Assembly: GCA_964016985.1 (NCBI GenBank)
Contig: OZ024826.1
Location: forward strand, 65,868,563 to 65,932,562
Direction of reading: 5' to 3'
DNA from: Anodontia alba
Taxonomy: Eukaryota; Mollusca; Bivalvia; Lucinida; Lucinidae
Length of the DNA stretch: 64,000 bases
The notes under the pieces were generated by a model. It saw only the letters and a program-made list of their open reading frames with translations. It made no database searches and was not told the origin of the DNA. Below, piece after piece: positions 32,047 to 45,000 of this stretch. The stretch's first letter is position 1. Each line of letters opens with the position of its first letter. A program made the translations under genes and the position numbers.

Positions 32047-33740
32047 GGTTCAATTCGGAGGCGTCACTTTTGTTGTTCAGTATACTTTTTGAGAAATTTA
32101 GCGTGGAGTCCCCGCTCACAGGATTTTGAATTTACCGTTAGTTCTCACTTATACAAAAGAGCAGTGTTATATGGGAATGTTATATGGCAAGATGGCGCCT
32201 TACACGATTGGACAAATAAATAGCAAAAGTTCACCTCCCTCAGAATTCCATATCCATACTACATCTGAATATCCAAATCACTTAACAACATCACTGTGAC
32301 ACCTATATTCCGCTCCACCACAGTTACATTTTATGAAAGTTGAATAATCACATATTTATTAAAAATGTCCACAATCAATTTTTCGTGTCTATGCTACTCG
32401 GAACCGGAAGTCTTGGCGGCCTTTGCTCGCCCAAGACTTGAATCTAGCTTATGTATAGGTACTAAATCTCATACTGACATCAACTGTCCTTGGAAGGACA
32501 CAACTAAAAATAAACAAAACACAGACTAAGGACATGTTCTATAATAACATACGATGAAGCCTGCTATGATTCTACCCATTATTCTACAACAACGCACGTC
32601 ACCGCATAGAGTGACGTCACTGACGTTACGGCTGAATATCCGACACCATGATAGACCCATCACTGACGTCGACATGACTCATCCGTGACCTATATCCCTA
32701 TTAATGACGTCGACGCGCCCGATAACCGTCGGCAACGTCGTCCGCTTAACGCAATAACATCATATGCAAGCGCCATTTCTATACATACTTATTTACAAAT
32801 GATTATAATGTATGAATGAGAATAAGGGACGACGTTTCAAATGTCGCAACCCTAAATGTCATTGACATTATTAATGTCAAACACCTCCGACTTCCGGATA
32901 ATGATCAGAGGGAGAGTAGTATTGGATCAACTCCAACTACGTATAAACTTAGTGCCCTGATCAGACGAAATCGGAACACTTAAAATATTATACTTATTCC
33001 ACAACAATTCTTCCTAAATTGTCCTCCTTCATTGCAACAGTAATTGTGCAGGCGGAATAGTACAAATTAATTTACAATGATTTTTGTATATAATTAATTG
33101 AATTAACTATCGAACTTAGAAAGAGAGAAAAAAAAATTGCGTATGTATGTGGGTGTGTGCATGTCTGTATGTTCGTGCGTATGTTTGCGCATTGCGTATG
33201 CGTATGTAAAACCTAAATTTCTGGCCTACGCGATTCTTATGGTACCGCGCATTTTGCATTGGCTATTCCGATCCTGCACTCTTTTTTATTTCTATAGACT
33301 AAATCACACCTTGCGCCCACTGCTTAAAAAAAAACCCGGTCAGTTCGCACATGCCAGCGCGGGCCGCTCAGTGTCCCCGATAGCAGTTACAATTCTCGCA
33401 ACCTGAGAAATTCGGACCAGACTGCACAGCCTAGCGCAGCCTGCTCATTATTCCTGAAATAACCCATTTAACATATGTGGAATCGGACTAGCGTGCGCTG
33501 CAATATATAGTTTATGGGTTTACTATTCAGACTCGGACATTCTCCTGCTTTTGAAATTTAAACAGAAAACCTACAAACAGTTAAATAATATTAATATAAA
33601 TTTACGACTCACCGAACTGTCCAATTAGGATTCTAACGGATCTATTTTATTGTCTAGTTGTCCGAATTGGACTGTATCGGTTAGTTTTATATATAGTAAG
33701 GCTATACTCTTTCCACGCATCAATTGCACCCTATGTTCAT
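32047..33740. other. No recognised gene; CRE-containing stretch
   Basis: Probably LINE 5' sequence for the first few hundred bases upstream (minus-strand sense) of ORF1. TGACGTCA occurs at 32612-32619 and TGACGTCG at 32664-32671 and 32705-32712. Farther right, an 89-codon plus-strand frame (33137-33406) starts in GT-rich DNA and is not called. Confidence 0.4.
32600..32735. promoter_or_regulatory. Cluster of CRE-like sites upstream of LINE ORF1
   Basis: One perfect TGACGTCA and two TGACGTCG within 100 bp, in a CpG-rich patch. On the minus strand they lie 560-670 bp upstream of the ORF1 ATG. This suits an internal LINE promoter, but function is inferred from motifs only. Confidence 0.35.
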
Positions 33741-33950
33741 ATACTGCACAAAAACCACGCAGGTTTTTTTTGGGCACGTTTTTGTCTCCGTAACAGAAAC
33801 AGATGTAACAATTAAAATATATAAGGAATACTCTAAAATGGACTGAAAAAGTATGAAACAAATGAAACAGACCAATAGCAGTTCTAACTGATGGTCTGTT
33901 TCATTCGTTTCATTTGTTACGAAACAGGATCAAACAGTTCAAACACCTTG
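33741..33950 (+). repeat. Left inverted arm of giant palindrome
   Basis: Reverse complement of 46716-46947 with few differences (for example TTTTTGTCTCC against TTTTTTTCTCC, and TCTAACTGATGG against TCTCACTGATGG). It contains monomer-derived GAAACAGACC and GTTACGAAACAGG phrases, so the arm grades into the satellite. Confidence 0.9.
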
Positions 33951-35509
33951 GTCAGTGCTTGTTATGAAACAGGGTGTAACGTAATGTAACAATGAAACAG
34001 ATACTTTTTTTTTTATAAGCCCATTTCTGTTTCGTAACAAATGAAACGAATAAGATATAGAGGAAAATCTCTGAAACAGGATGTAACAGACCAAACAATC
34101 TGAAATATGCTCGTTACGAAACAGAGTGAAACGAAATGAAACGATGAAACATACATCTTTTTTTTTATATAAACCCATTTCTGTTTCGTAACAAAATGAA
34201 ACGAATAAGATATAGAGGAAAATCTCTGAAACAGGATGTAACAGACCAAAAGACATGTTCAAAGCTCGTTACGAAACAGGGTGAAACGTAATGAAAAGAT
34301 GAAACATACATTCTTTTTTTTTTTTTTTATAAACCCATTTCTGCTTCGTAACAAATGAAACGATTAAGATATATAGGAAAAACTCTGAAACAGGATGTAT
34401 CAGTGCAAAAGACTTGTTCAAAGCTCGTTACGAAACAGGGTGAAACGAAATGAAACGATGAAACATCATCTTTTTTTTTTTATAAACCCATTTCTGTTTC
34501 GTAACAAATGAAACGAATAAGATATAGAGGAAAATCTCTGAAACAGGATGTAATAGACCAAAAGAGATGTTCAAAGCTCGTTACGAAACAGGGTGAAACA
34601 GAATGAAACGATGAAACATACATCGAAACGATTAAGATATATAGGAAAAAATCTGAAACAGGATGTAACAGTGCAAAAGACTTGTTCAAAGCTCGTTACG
34701 AAACAGGGTGAAACGATGAAACATCATCTTTTTTTTTTTTATAAACCCATTTCTGTTTCGTAACAAATGAAACGAATAAGATATAGAGGAAAATCTCTGA
34801 AACAGGATGTAACAGACCAAAAGAGATGTTCAAAGCTCGTTAAGAAACAGGGTGAAACGGAATGAAACGATGAAACATACATCTTTTTTTTTATAAACCC
34901 ATTTCTGTTTCGTAACAAATGAAACGATTAAGATATATAGGAAAATCTCTGAAACAGGATGTAACAGACCAAAAGACATGTTCAAGCTCGTTACGAAACA
35001 GGGTGAAACGAAATGAAACGATGAAACATCATCTTTTTTTTTTTATAAACCCATTTCTGTTTCGTAACAAATGAAACGATTAAGATATATAGGAAAAACT
35101 CTGAAACAGAATGTAACAGACCAAAAGACTTGTTCAAAGCTCGTTACGAAACAGGGTGAAACGAAATGTAACAATGAAACATCATCTTTTTTTTTTTATA
35201 AACCCATTTCTGTTTCGTAATAAATGAAACGATTAAGATATATAGAAAAAAACTCTGAAACAGGATGTAACAGACCAAAAGACTTGTTCAAAGCTCGTTA
35301 CGAAACAGGGTGTAACGAAATGTAAGAATAAAACATCATCTTTTTTTTTTTTTTTTATAAACCCATTTCTGTTTCGTAACAAATGAAACGATTAAGATAT
35401 ACAGGAAAAACTCTGAAACAGAATGTAACAGCTAGTCCAAAAGAATTGTTCAAAGCTCGTTACGAAACAGGGTGAAACGAAATGTAACAATGAAACATCA
35501 TCTTTTTTT

Positions 35510-36740
35510 TTTATAAACCCATTTCTGTTTCGTAACAAATGAAACGATTAAGATATATAGGAAAAACTCTGAAACAGGATGTAACAGACCAAAAGTCTTG
35601 TTCAAAGCTCGTTACGAAACAGGGTGTAACGAAATGTAACAATGAAACATCATCTTTTTTTTTTTATAAACCCATTTCTGTTTCGTAACAAATGAAACGA
35701 TTAAGATATATAGGAAAAACTCTGAAACAGGATGTAACAGCTAGTCCAAAAGAATTGTTCAAAGCTCGTTACGAAACAGGGTGAAACGAAATGTAACAAT
35801 GAAACATCATCTTTTTTTTTTATAAACCCATTTCTGTTTCGTAACAAATGAAACGATTAAGATATATAGGAAAAACTCTGAAACAGGATGTAACAGACCA
35901 AAAGACTTGTTCAAAGCTCGTTACGAAACAGGGTGTAACGAAATGTAACAATGAAACATCATCTTTTTTTTTTTTTATAAACCCATTTCTGTTTCGTAAC
36001 AAATGAAACGATTAAGATATATAGGAAAACCTCTGAAACAGGATGTAACAGTCCAAAAGAATTGTTCAAAGCTCGTTACGAAACAGGGTGAAACGAAATG
36101 TAACAATGAAACATCATCTTTTTTTTTATAAACCCATTTCTGTTTCGTAACAAATGAAACGATTAAGATATATAGGAAAAACTCTGAAACAGGATGTAAC
36201 AGACCAAAAGTCTTGTTCAAAGCTCGTTACGAAACAGGGTGTAACGAAATGTAACAATGAAACATCATCTTTTTTTTTTTATAAACCCATTTCTGTTTCG
36301 TAACAAATGAAACGATTAAGATATATAGGAAAAACTCTGAAACAGGATGTAACAGCTAGTCCAAAAGAATTGTTCAAAGCTCGTTACGAAACAGGGTGAA
36401 ACGAAATGTAACAATGAAACATCATCTTTTTTTTTTATAAACCCATTTCTGTTTCGTAACAAATGAAACGATTAAGATATATAGGAAAAACTCTGAAACA
36501 GGATGTAACAGACCAAAAGACTTGTTCAAAGCTCGTTACGAAACAGGGTGTAACGAAATGTAACAATGAAACATCATCTTTTTTTTTTTTTATAAACCCA
36601 TTTCTGTTTCGTAACAAATGAAACGATTAAGATATATAGGAAAACCTCTGAAACAGGATGTAACAGTCCAAAAGAATTGTTCAAAGCTCGTTACGAAACA
36701 GGGTGAACTGAAATGTAACAATGAAACATCATCTTTTTTT
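35510..36740 (-). repeat. Higher-order duplication, 615-bp period (four monomers)
   Basis: Rare variants recur 615 bp apart: AAAAGTCTTG at 35591 and 36206, CTAGTCC at 35741 and 36356, GAAAACCTCTG at about 36025 and 36640. The 60-codon minus frames at 35820-36002 and 36435-36617 translate identically. 615 bp equals four monomers. Confidence 0.9.
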
Positions 36741-38750
36741 TTTTTATATAAACCCATTTCTGTTTCGTAACAAATGAAACGATTGATATATAGGAAAAAC
36801 TCTGAAACAGGATGTAACAGACTAAAAGACCTGTTCAAAGCTCGTTACGAAACAGTGTGTAACGAAATGTAACAATGAAACATCATCTTGTTTTTTTTTA
36901 TAAACCCCTTTCTGTTTCGTAACAAATGAAACGATTAAGATATATAGGAAAAACTCTGAAACAGGATGTAACAGTCCAAAAGAATTGTACAAAGCTCGTT
37001 ACGAAACAGGGTGTAACGAAATGTAACAATGAAACATCATCTTTTTTTTTTTTTTGTAAACCCATTTCTGTTTCGTAACAAATGAAACGATTAAGATACA
37101 TAGGAAAAACTCTGAAACAGGATGTAACAGACCCAACAATCTGAAATATGCTCCTTACGAAACAGAGTGAAACGAAATGAAACGATGAAACATACATCTT
37201 TTTTTTTTTTTTATAAACCCATTTCTGTTTCGTAACAAATGAAACGATTAAGATACATAGGAAAAACTCTGAAACAGGATGTAACAGACCAAAAAATCTG
37301 AAATATGCTCGTTACGAAACAGAGTGAAATGAAATGAAACGATGAAACATACATCTTTTTTTTTATAAACCCATTTCTGTTTCGTAATAAATGAAATGAT
37401 AAAGATATATAGGAAAAACTCTGAAACAGGATGTAACAGACCAAACATTCTGAAATATGCTCGTTACGAAACAGAGTGAAACGAAATGAAACGATGAAAC
37501 ATACAATTTTTTTTTATAAACCCATTTCTGTTCCGTAACAAATGAAACGATTAAAATATATAGGGAAAACTCTGAAACAGGATGTAACAGACCAAACAAT
37601 CTGAAATATGCTCGTTAAGAAACAGAGTGAAACGAAATGAAACGATGAAACATACTTCCCTTTTTTTTTATAAACCCATTTCTGTTTCGTAACAAATGAA
37701 ACGATTAAGATATATAGGAAAACCTCTGAAACAGGATGTAACAGTCCAAAAGAATTGTTCAAAGCTCGTTACGAAACAGGGTGAACTGAAATGTAACAAT
37801 GAAACATCATCTTTTTTTTTTTTTATATAAACCCATTTCTGTTTCGTAACAAATGAAACGATTAAGATATATAGGAAAAACTCTGAAACAGGATGTAACA
37901 GACTAAAAGACCTGTTCAAAGCTCGTTACGAAACAGTGTGTAACGAAATGTAACAATGAAACATCATCTTGTTTTTTTTTATAAACCCCTTTCTGTTTCG
38001 TAACAAATGAAACGATTAAGATATATAGGAAAAACTCTGAAACAGGATGTAACAGTCCAAAAGAATTGTACAAAGCTCGTTACGAAACAGGGTGTAACGA
38101 AATGTAACAATGAAACATCATCTTTTTTTTTTTTTTGTAAACCCATTTCTGTTTCGTAACAAATGAAACGATTAAGATACATAGGAAAAACTCTGAAACA
38201 GGATGTAACAGACCCAACAATCTGAAATATGCTCCTTACGAAACAGAGTGAAACGAAATGAAACGATGAAACATACATCTTTTTTTTTTTTTTATAAACC
38301 CATTTCTGTTTCGTAACAAATGAAACGATTAAGATACATAGGAAAAACTCTGAAACAGGATGTAACAGACCAAAAAATCTGAAATATGCTCGTTACGAAA
38401 CAGAGTGAAATGAAATGAAACGATGAAACATACATCTTTTTTTTTATAAACCCATTTCTGTTTCGTAATAAATGAAATGATAAAGATATATAGGAAAAAC
38501 TCTGAAACAGGATGTAACAGACCAAACATTCTGAAATATGCTCGTTACGAAACAGAGTGAAACGAAATGAAACGATGAAACATACAATTTTTTTTTATAA
38601 ACCCATTTCTGTTCCGTAACAAATGAAACGATTAAAATATATAGGGAAAACTCTGAAACAGGATGTAACAGACCAAACAATCTGAAATATGCTCGTTAAG
38701 AAACAGAGTGAAACGAAATGAAACGATGAAACATACTTCCCTTTTTTTTT
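36590..38750 (-). repeat. Higher-order duplication, 1081-bp period (seven monomers)
   Basis: Copy 1 is about 36590-37668 and copy 2 about 37669-38750. Several minus-strand frames in copy 1 (36898-37197, 37211-37444, 37363-37599) recur with identical translation at +1081 (37979-38278, 38292-38525, 38444-38680). Rare variants such as GGGTGAACTGAAATG recur in both. A small indel (GATTGATATATAGG against GATTAAGATATATAGG) explains a slightly shorter offset at the left edge. Confidence 0.9.
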
Positions 38751-39054
38751 ATAAACCCATTTCTGTTTCGTAACCAATGAAACGATTAAGATATATAACA
38801 AAAACTCTGAAACAGGATGTAACAGACTAAAAGACTTGTTCAAAGCTCGTTACGAAACAGGGTGAAACGAAATGAAACGATGAAACATACATCTTTTTTT
38901 TTTTTCATAACCCCATTCCTGTTTCGTAAGAAATGAAACGATTAAGATATATAGGAAAAACTCTGAAACAGGATGTAACAGACTAGAAGACTTGTTCAAA
39001 GCTCGTTACGAAACAGGGTGGAACGGAATGAAACGATGAAACATCATCTTTTTT

Positions 39055-42000
39055 GGTCTGTTTCATCCTGTTTCAGAGTTTTTCCTATATATTTTAATCA
39101 GAAATGGGTTTATAAATAAAAAAAAGTAATATTGAAAGACTAAGAATAGTATCTGTTTCATTGTTTCATCACGTTACGCCCTGTTTCGTAACCAGCAGAG
39201 ACCAAGGTTGTATGTCTGTTTCATTGTGTTTCGCCTTGTTTCGTAACAAGCACTGACCATGGTTTTTGGTCTGTTTCATCCTGTGTCAGAGTTTCCTCTA
39301 TATATCTTAATCGTTTCATTTGATACGAAACAGAAATGGGCTTACAAAAAAATTAAAAAAAATTTCTTGGCTAAGAAAAGTATCTGTTTCATTGTTACAT
39401 TTCGTTTCACCCTGTTTCGTAACAAGCACTGACCTGGGGGTTTGAACTGTTTCATCCTGTTTCAGAGTTTTTCCTATATATCTTATTCGTTTCATTTGTT
39501 ACGAAACAGAAATGGGTTTATTAAAAAAATATATCTGTTTCATCGTTTCATATCGTTTCGCCTTGTTCCGTAACAAGCACAGACCATGGTTTCTGGTCTG
39601 TTACATCCTGTTTCAGAGTTTTCTCTATATATCGTGATTGTTTCATTTGTTTGAAACAGAAATGGGCTGAAAAATATATTTCTTTGCTAAGAAAAGTATC
39701 TCTGTTTAGTTGTTTCATTCTGTTTCACCCTGTTTCGTAACAAGCTTTGAACAAGTCTTTTGGTCTGTTACATCCTGTTTCAGAGATTATCCTCTATATG
39801 AATGTTTCATCGTTTCATTTCGTTTCACTCTGTTTCGTAACGAGCTTATTTTAATTTTTTTGGTCTGTTTCATCCTGTTTCAGAGTTATCACTATATATC
39901 TTTATCGTTTCATTTGTTACGAAACAGAAATGGGTTTATAAAAAAAAAAAGATGAACATTTCATCGTTTCATTTCGTTTCACTCTGTTTCGTAACGAGCA
40001 TATTTTAAATTTTTGGTTCTGTTTCATCCTGTTTCAGAGTTTTCCCTATATATTTTAATCGTTTCATTTGTTACGAAACAGAAATGGGTTTATATAAAAA
40101 AAAGAAAGATGTACGTTTCATTGTTTCATTCTGTTTCACCCTGTTTCGTAACGAGCTTTGAACAAGTCTTTTGGTCTGTTACTTCCTGTTTCAGAGTTTT
40201 CCACTATATCTTATTCGTTTCATTTGTTACGAAACAGAAAAGGGTTTATAAAAATAAAAAAATGATGTATGATTCATCGTTTCATTCCGTTTCACTCTGT
40301 TTCGTAACGAGCATAGTTTAAATTGTTTGGTCTGTTTCACCCTGTTTCAGAGATTTTCGACTATATATTTTAATCGTTTCATTTGTTACGAAACAGAAAT
40401 GGGTTTATAAAAAAAAAAGATGTATGTTTCATCGTTTCATTCCGTTTCACTCCATTTCGTAACGAGCTTTGAACAATTCTTTTGGTCTTTTACATCCTGT
40501 TTCAGAGTTTTTCCTATATATCTTAATCGTTTCATTTGTTACGAAACAGAAATGGATTTATAAAAAAAAAGATGTATGTTTCATCGTTTCATTCCGTTTC
40601 ACCCTGTTTTGCAATGAGCTTTGAACAAGTCTTTTGGTCTGTTACATCCTGTTTCAGAGTTTTTCCTATATATCTTAATCGTTTCATTTGTTACGAAACA
40701 GGAATGGGTTTATATAAAAAAAAGATGTATGTTTCATCGTTTCATTTCGTTTCACTCTGTTTCAGAGTTTTTCCTAGATATCTTAATCGTTTCATTTGTT
40801 ACGAAACAGGAATGGGTTTATAAAAAAAAAAAAAGGTGTATGTTTCATCGTTACATTTCGTTTCACCTTGTTTCGTAACGAGCTTTGAACAAGTCTTTTG
40901 GTCTGTTACATCCTGTTTCAGAGGTTTCCCTATATATCTTAATCGTTTCATTTGTTACGAAACAGAAATGGGTTTATAAAAAAAAAAGATGTATGTTTCA
41001 TCGTTTCATTCCGTTTCACCCTGTTTCGTAACGAACTTTGAACAAGTCTTTTGGTCTGTTACATCCTGTTTCAGAGTTTTTCCTATATATCTTAATCGTT
41101 TCATTTGTTACGAAACAGAAATGGGTTTATAAAAAAAAAGATGTATGTTTCATCGTTTCATTCCGTTTCACTCTGTTTCGTAACGAGATTTTAACAAGTC
41201 TTTTGGTCTGTTACATCCTGTTTCAGAGTTTTTCCTATATATCTTAATCGTCTCATTTGTTACGAAACAGGAATGGGTTTATAAAAAAAAAAGATGTATG
41301 TTTCATCGTTACATTTCGTTTCACCCTGTTTCGTATCGAGCTTTGAACAAGTCTTTTGGTCTGTTACATCCTGTTTCAGAGTTTTTCCTATATATCTTAA
41401 TCGTTTCATTTGTTACGAAACAGAAATGGGTTTATAAAAAAAAAAGATGATGTTTCATTGTTTCATTTCGTTTCACCCTGTTTCGTAACGAGCTTTGAAC
41501 AAGTCTTTTGGTCTGTTACATCCTGTTTCAGAGTTTTTCCTATATATCTTAATCGTTTAATTTGTTACGAAACAGAAATGGGTTTATAAAAAAAAAGATG
41601 TATGTTTCATCGTTTCATTCCGTTTCACTCTGATTCGTAACGAGCTTTGAACAAGTATTTTGGTCTGTTACATCCTGTTTCAGAGTTTTTCCTATATATC
41701 TTAATCGTTTCATTTGTTACGAAACAGGAATGGGTTTATAAAAAAAAAAAATATGTATGTTTCACCGTTTCATTCCGTTTCACCCTGTTTCGTAACGAGC
41801 TTTGAACAAGTCTTTTGGTCTGTTACATCCTGTTTCAGAGTTTTTCCTATATATCTTAATCGTTTCATTTGTTACGAAACAGAAATGGGTTTATAAAAAA
41901 AAAAAAGCATATTGTTTCATTGTTACATTTCGTTACACCCTGTTTTGTAACGAGCTTTGAACAAGTCTTTTGGTCTGTTACATCCTGTTTCAGAGTTTTT

Positions 42001-45000
42001 TCTATATATCTTAATCGTTTCATTTGTTACGAAACAGAAATGGGTTTATAAAAAAAAAAAGATGATGTTTCATTGTTACATTTCGTTACACCCTGTTTCG
42101 TAACGAGCTTTGAACAAGTCTTTTGGTCTGTTACATCCTGTTTCAGAGTTTTTCCTATATATCTTAATCGTTTCATTTGTTACGAAACAGAAATGGGTTT
42201 ATAAAAAAAAAATGATGATGTTTCATTGTTACATTTCGTTACACCCTGTTTCGTAACGAGCTTTGAACAAGTCTTTTGGTCTGTTACATCCTGTTTCAGA
42301 GTTTTTCCTGTATATCTTAATCGTTTAATTTGTTACGAAACAGAAATGGGTTTATAAAAAAAAAGATGTATGTTTCATCGTTTCATTCCGTTTCACTCTG
42401 TTTCGTAACGAGCTTTGAACAAGTCTTTTGGTCTGTTACATCCTGTTTCAGAGTTTTTCCTATATATCTTAATCGTTTCATTTGTTACGAAACAGGAATG
42501 GGTTTATATAAAAAAAAGATGTATGTTTCATCGTTTCATTCCGTTTCACTCTGTTTCGTAACGAGCTTTGAACAAGTCTTTTGGTCTGTTACATCCTGTT
42601 TCAGAGTTTTTCCTATATATCTTAATCGTTTCATTTGTTACGAAACAGAAATGGGTTTATAAAAAAAAAAAAAGCATATTGTTTCATTGTTACATTTCGT
42701 TACACCCTGTTTTGTAACGAGCTTTGAACAAGTCTTTTGGTCTGTTACATCCTGTTTCAGAGTTTTTCCTATATATCTTAATCGTTTCATTTGTTACGAA
42801 ACAGAAATGGGTTTATAAAAAAAAAAAGATGTATGTTTCATCGTTTCATTCCGTTTCACTCTGTTTCGTAACGAGTTTTGAACAAGTCTTTTGGTCTGTT
42901 ACATCCTGTTTCAGAGTTTTTCCTATATATCTTAATCGTTTCATTTGTTACGAAACAGGAATGGGTTTATAAAAAAAAAAGATGTATGTTTCATCGTTAC
43001 ATTTCGTTTCACCCTGTTTCGTAACGAGCTTTGAACAAGTCTTTTGGTCTGTTACATCCAGTTTCAGAGTTTTTCCTATATATCTTAATCGTTTCATTTA
43101 ATACGAAACAGAAATGGGTTTATAAAAAAAAAAGATGTATGTTTCATCGTTTCATTCCGTTTCACCCTGTTTCGTAACGGGCTTTGAACAAGTCTTTTGG
43201 TCTGTTACATCCTGTTTCCGAGTTTTTCCTATATATCTTAATCGTTTCATTTGTTACGAAACAGAAATGGGTTTATAAAAAAAAAAAGATGTGTGTTTCA
43301 TCGTTTCATTCCGTTTCGCCCTGTTTTGTAATGAGCTTTGAACAAGTCTTTTGGTCTGTTACATCCTGTTTCAGAGTTTTTCCTATATATCTTAATCGTT
43401 TCATTTGTTACGAAACAGAAATGGAATTATAAAAAAAAAAAAGATGATGTTTCATCGTTTCATTTCGTTTCACCCTGTTTCGTAACGAGCTTTGAACAAA
43501 TCTTTTGGTCTGTTACATCCTGTTTCAGAGTTTTTCCTATATATCTTAATCGTTTCATTTGTAACGAAACAGAAATGGGTTTATAAAAAAAAAAGGTGAT
43601 GTTTCATTGTTACATTTCGTTACACCCTGTTTCGTAACGAGCTTTGAACAAGTCTTTTGGTCTGTTACATCCTGTTTCAGAGTTTTTCCTATATATCTTA
43701 ATCGTTTCATTTGTTACGAAACAGAAATGGGTTTATAAAAAAAAAAGATGATGTTTCATTGTTACATTTCGTTACACCCTGTTTCGTAACGAGCTTTGAA
43801 CAAGACTTTTGGTCTGTTACATCCTGTTTCAGAGTTTTTCCTATATATCTTAATCGTTTCATTTGTTACGAAACAGAAATGGGTTTATGAAAAAAAAAAA
43901 AAGATGTACGTTTCATTGTTTCATTCCGTTTCACCATGTTTCGTAACGAGCTTTGAACAAGTCTTTCGCACTGTTACATCCTGTTTCAGAGTTTTTCCTA
44001 TATATCTTAATCGTTTCATTTGTTACGAAACAGGAATGGGTTTATAAAAAAAAAAAAGATGATGTTTCATCGTTTCATTTCGTTTCACCCTGTTTCGTAA
44101 CGAGCTTTGAACAAGTCTTTTGGTCTGTTACATCCTGTTTCAGAGTTTTTCCTATATATCTTAATCGTTTTATTTGTTACAAAAGAGAAATGGGTTTATA
44201 AAAAAAAAAAAAAAAAAAGATGATGTTTCATTGTTACATTTCGTTACAACCTGTTTTGTAACGAGATTAATTTAAATTTTTTGGTCTGTTACATCCTGTT
44301 TAAGAGTTTTTCCTATATATCTTAATCGTTTCATTTGTTACGAAACAGAAATGGGTTTATAAAAAAAAAAAAGATGTACGTTTCATTGTTTCATTCCGTT
44401 TCACCATGTTTCGTAACGAGCTTTGAACAAGTCTTTTGCACTGTTACATCCTGTTTCAGAGTTTTTCCTATATATCTTAATCGTTTCATTTTTTACGAAA
44501 CAGGAATGGGTTTATAAAAAAAAAAGATGATGTTCATCGTTTCATTTCGTTTTACCCTGTTTCGTAACGAGCTTTGAACAAGTCTTTTGGTCTGTTACAT
44601 CCTGTTTCAGAGTTTTTCCTATATATCTTAATCGTTTTATTTGTTACAAAACAGAAATGGGTTTATAAAAAAAAAAAAAAAAAAAAAATGATGTTTCATT
44701 GTTACATTTCGTTACAACCTGTTTCGTAACGAGATTAATTTAAATTTTTTGGTCTGTTACATCCTGTTTCAGAGTTTTTCCTATATATCTTAATCGTTTC
44801 ATTTGTTACGAAACAGAAATGGGTTTATAAAAAAAAAAGATGTACGTTTCATCGTTTCATTCCGTTTCACCCTGTTTCGTAACGGGCTTTGAACAAGCAT
44901 TTGCACTGTTACATCCTGTTTCAGAGTTTTTCCTTTATATCTCAATCGTTTCATTTGTTACGAAACAGAAATGGGTTTATAAAAAACAAAGATGATGTTT

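Larger units (their letters stand above)
33951..39054 (-). repeat. ~153-bp satellite, inverted block (about 33 copies)
   Basis: Minus-strand monomer: GTTTCATCGTTTCATTTCG, TTTCACCCTGTTTCGTAACG, AGCTTTGAACAAGTCTTTTG, GTCTGTTACATCCTGTTTCA, GAGTTTTTCCTATATATCTT, AATCGTTTCATTTGTTACGA, AACAGAAATGGGTTTATAAA and an A-run. A variant subclass (near 37140-38730) replaces the GAACAAGTC part with GAGCATATTTCAGATTGTTT and always has ACTCTG in place of CCCTG. Poly-A length varies from 7 to about 16. Confidence 0.95.
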
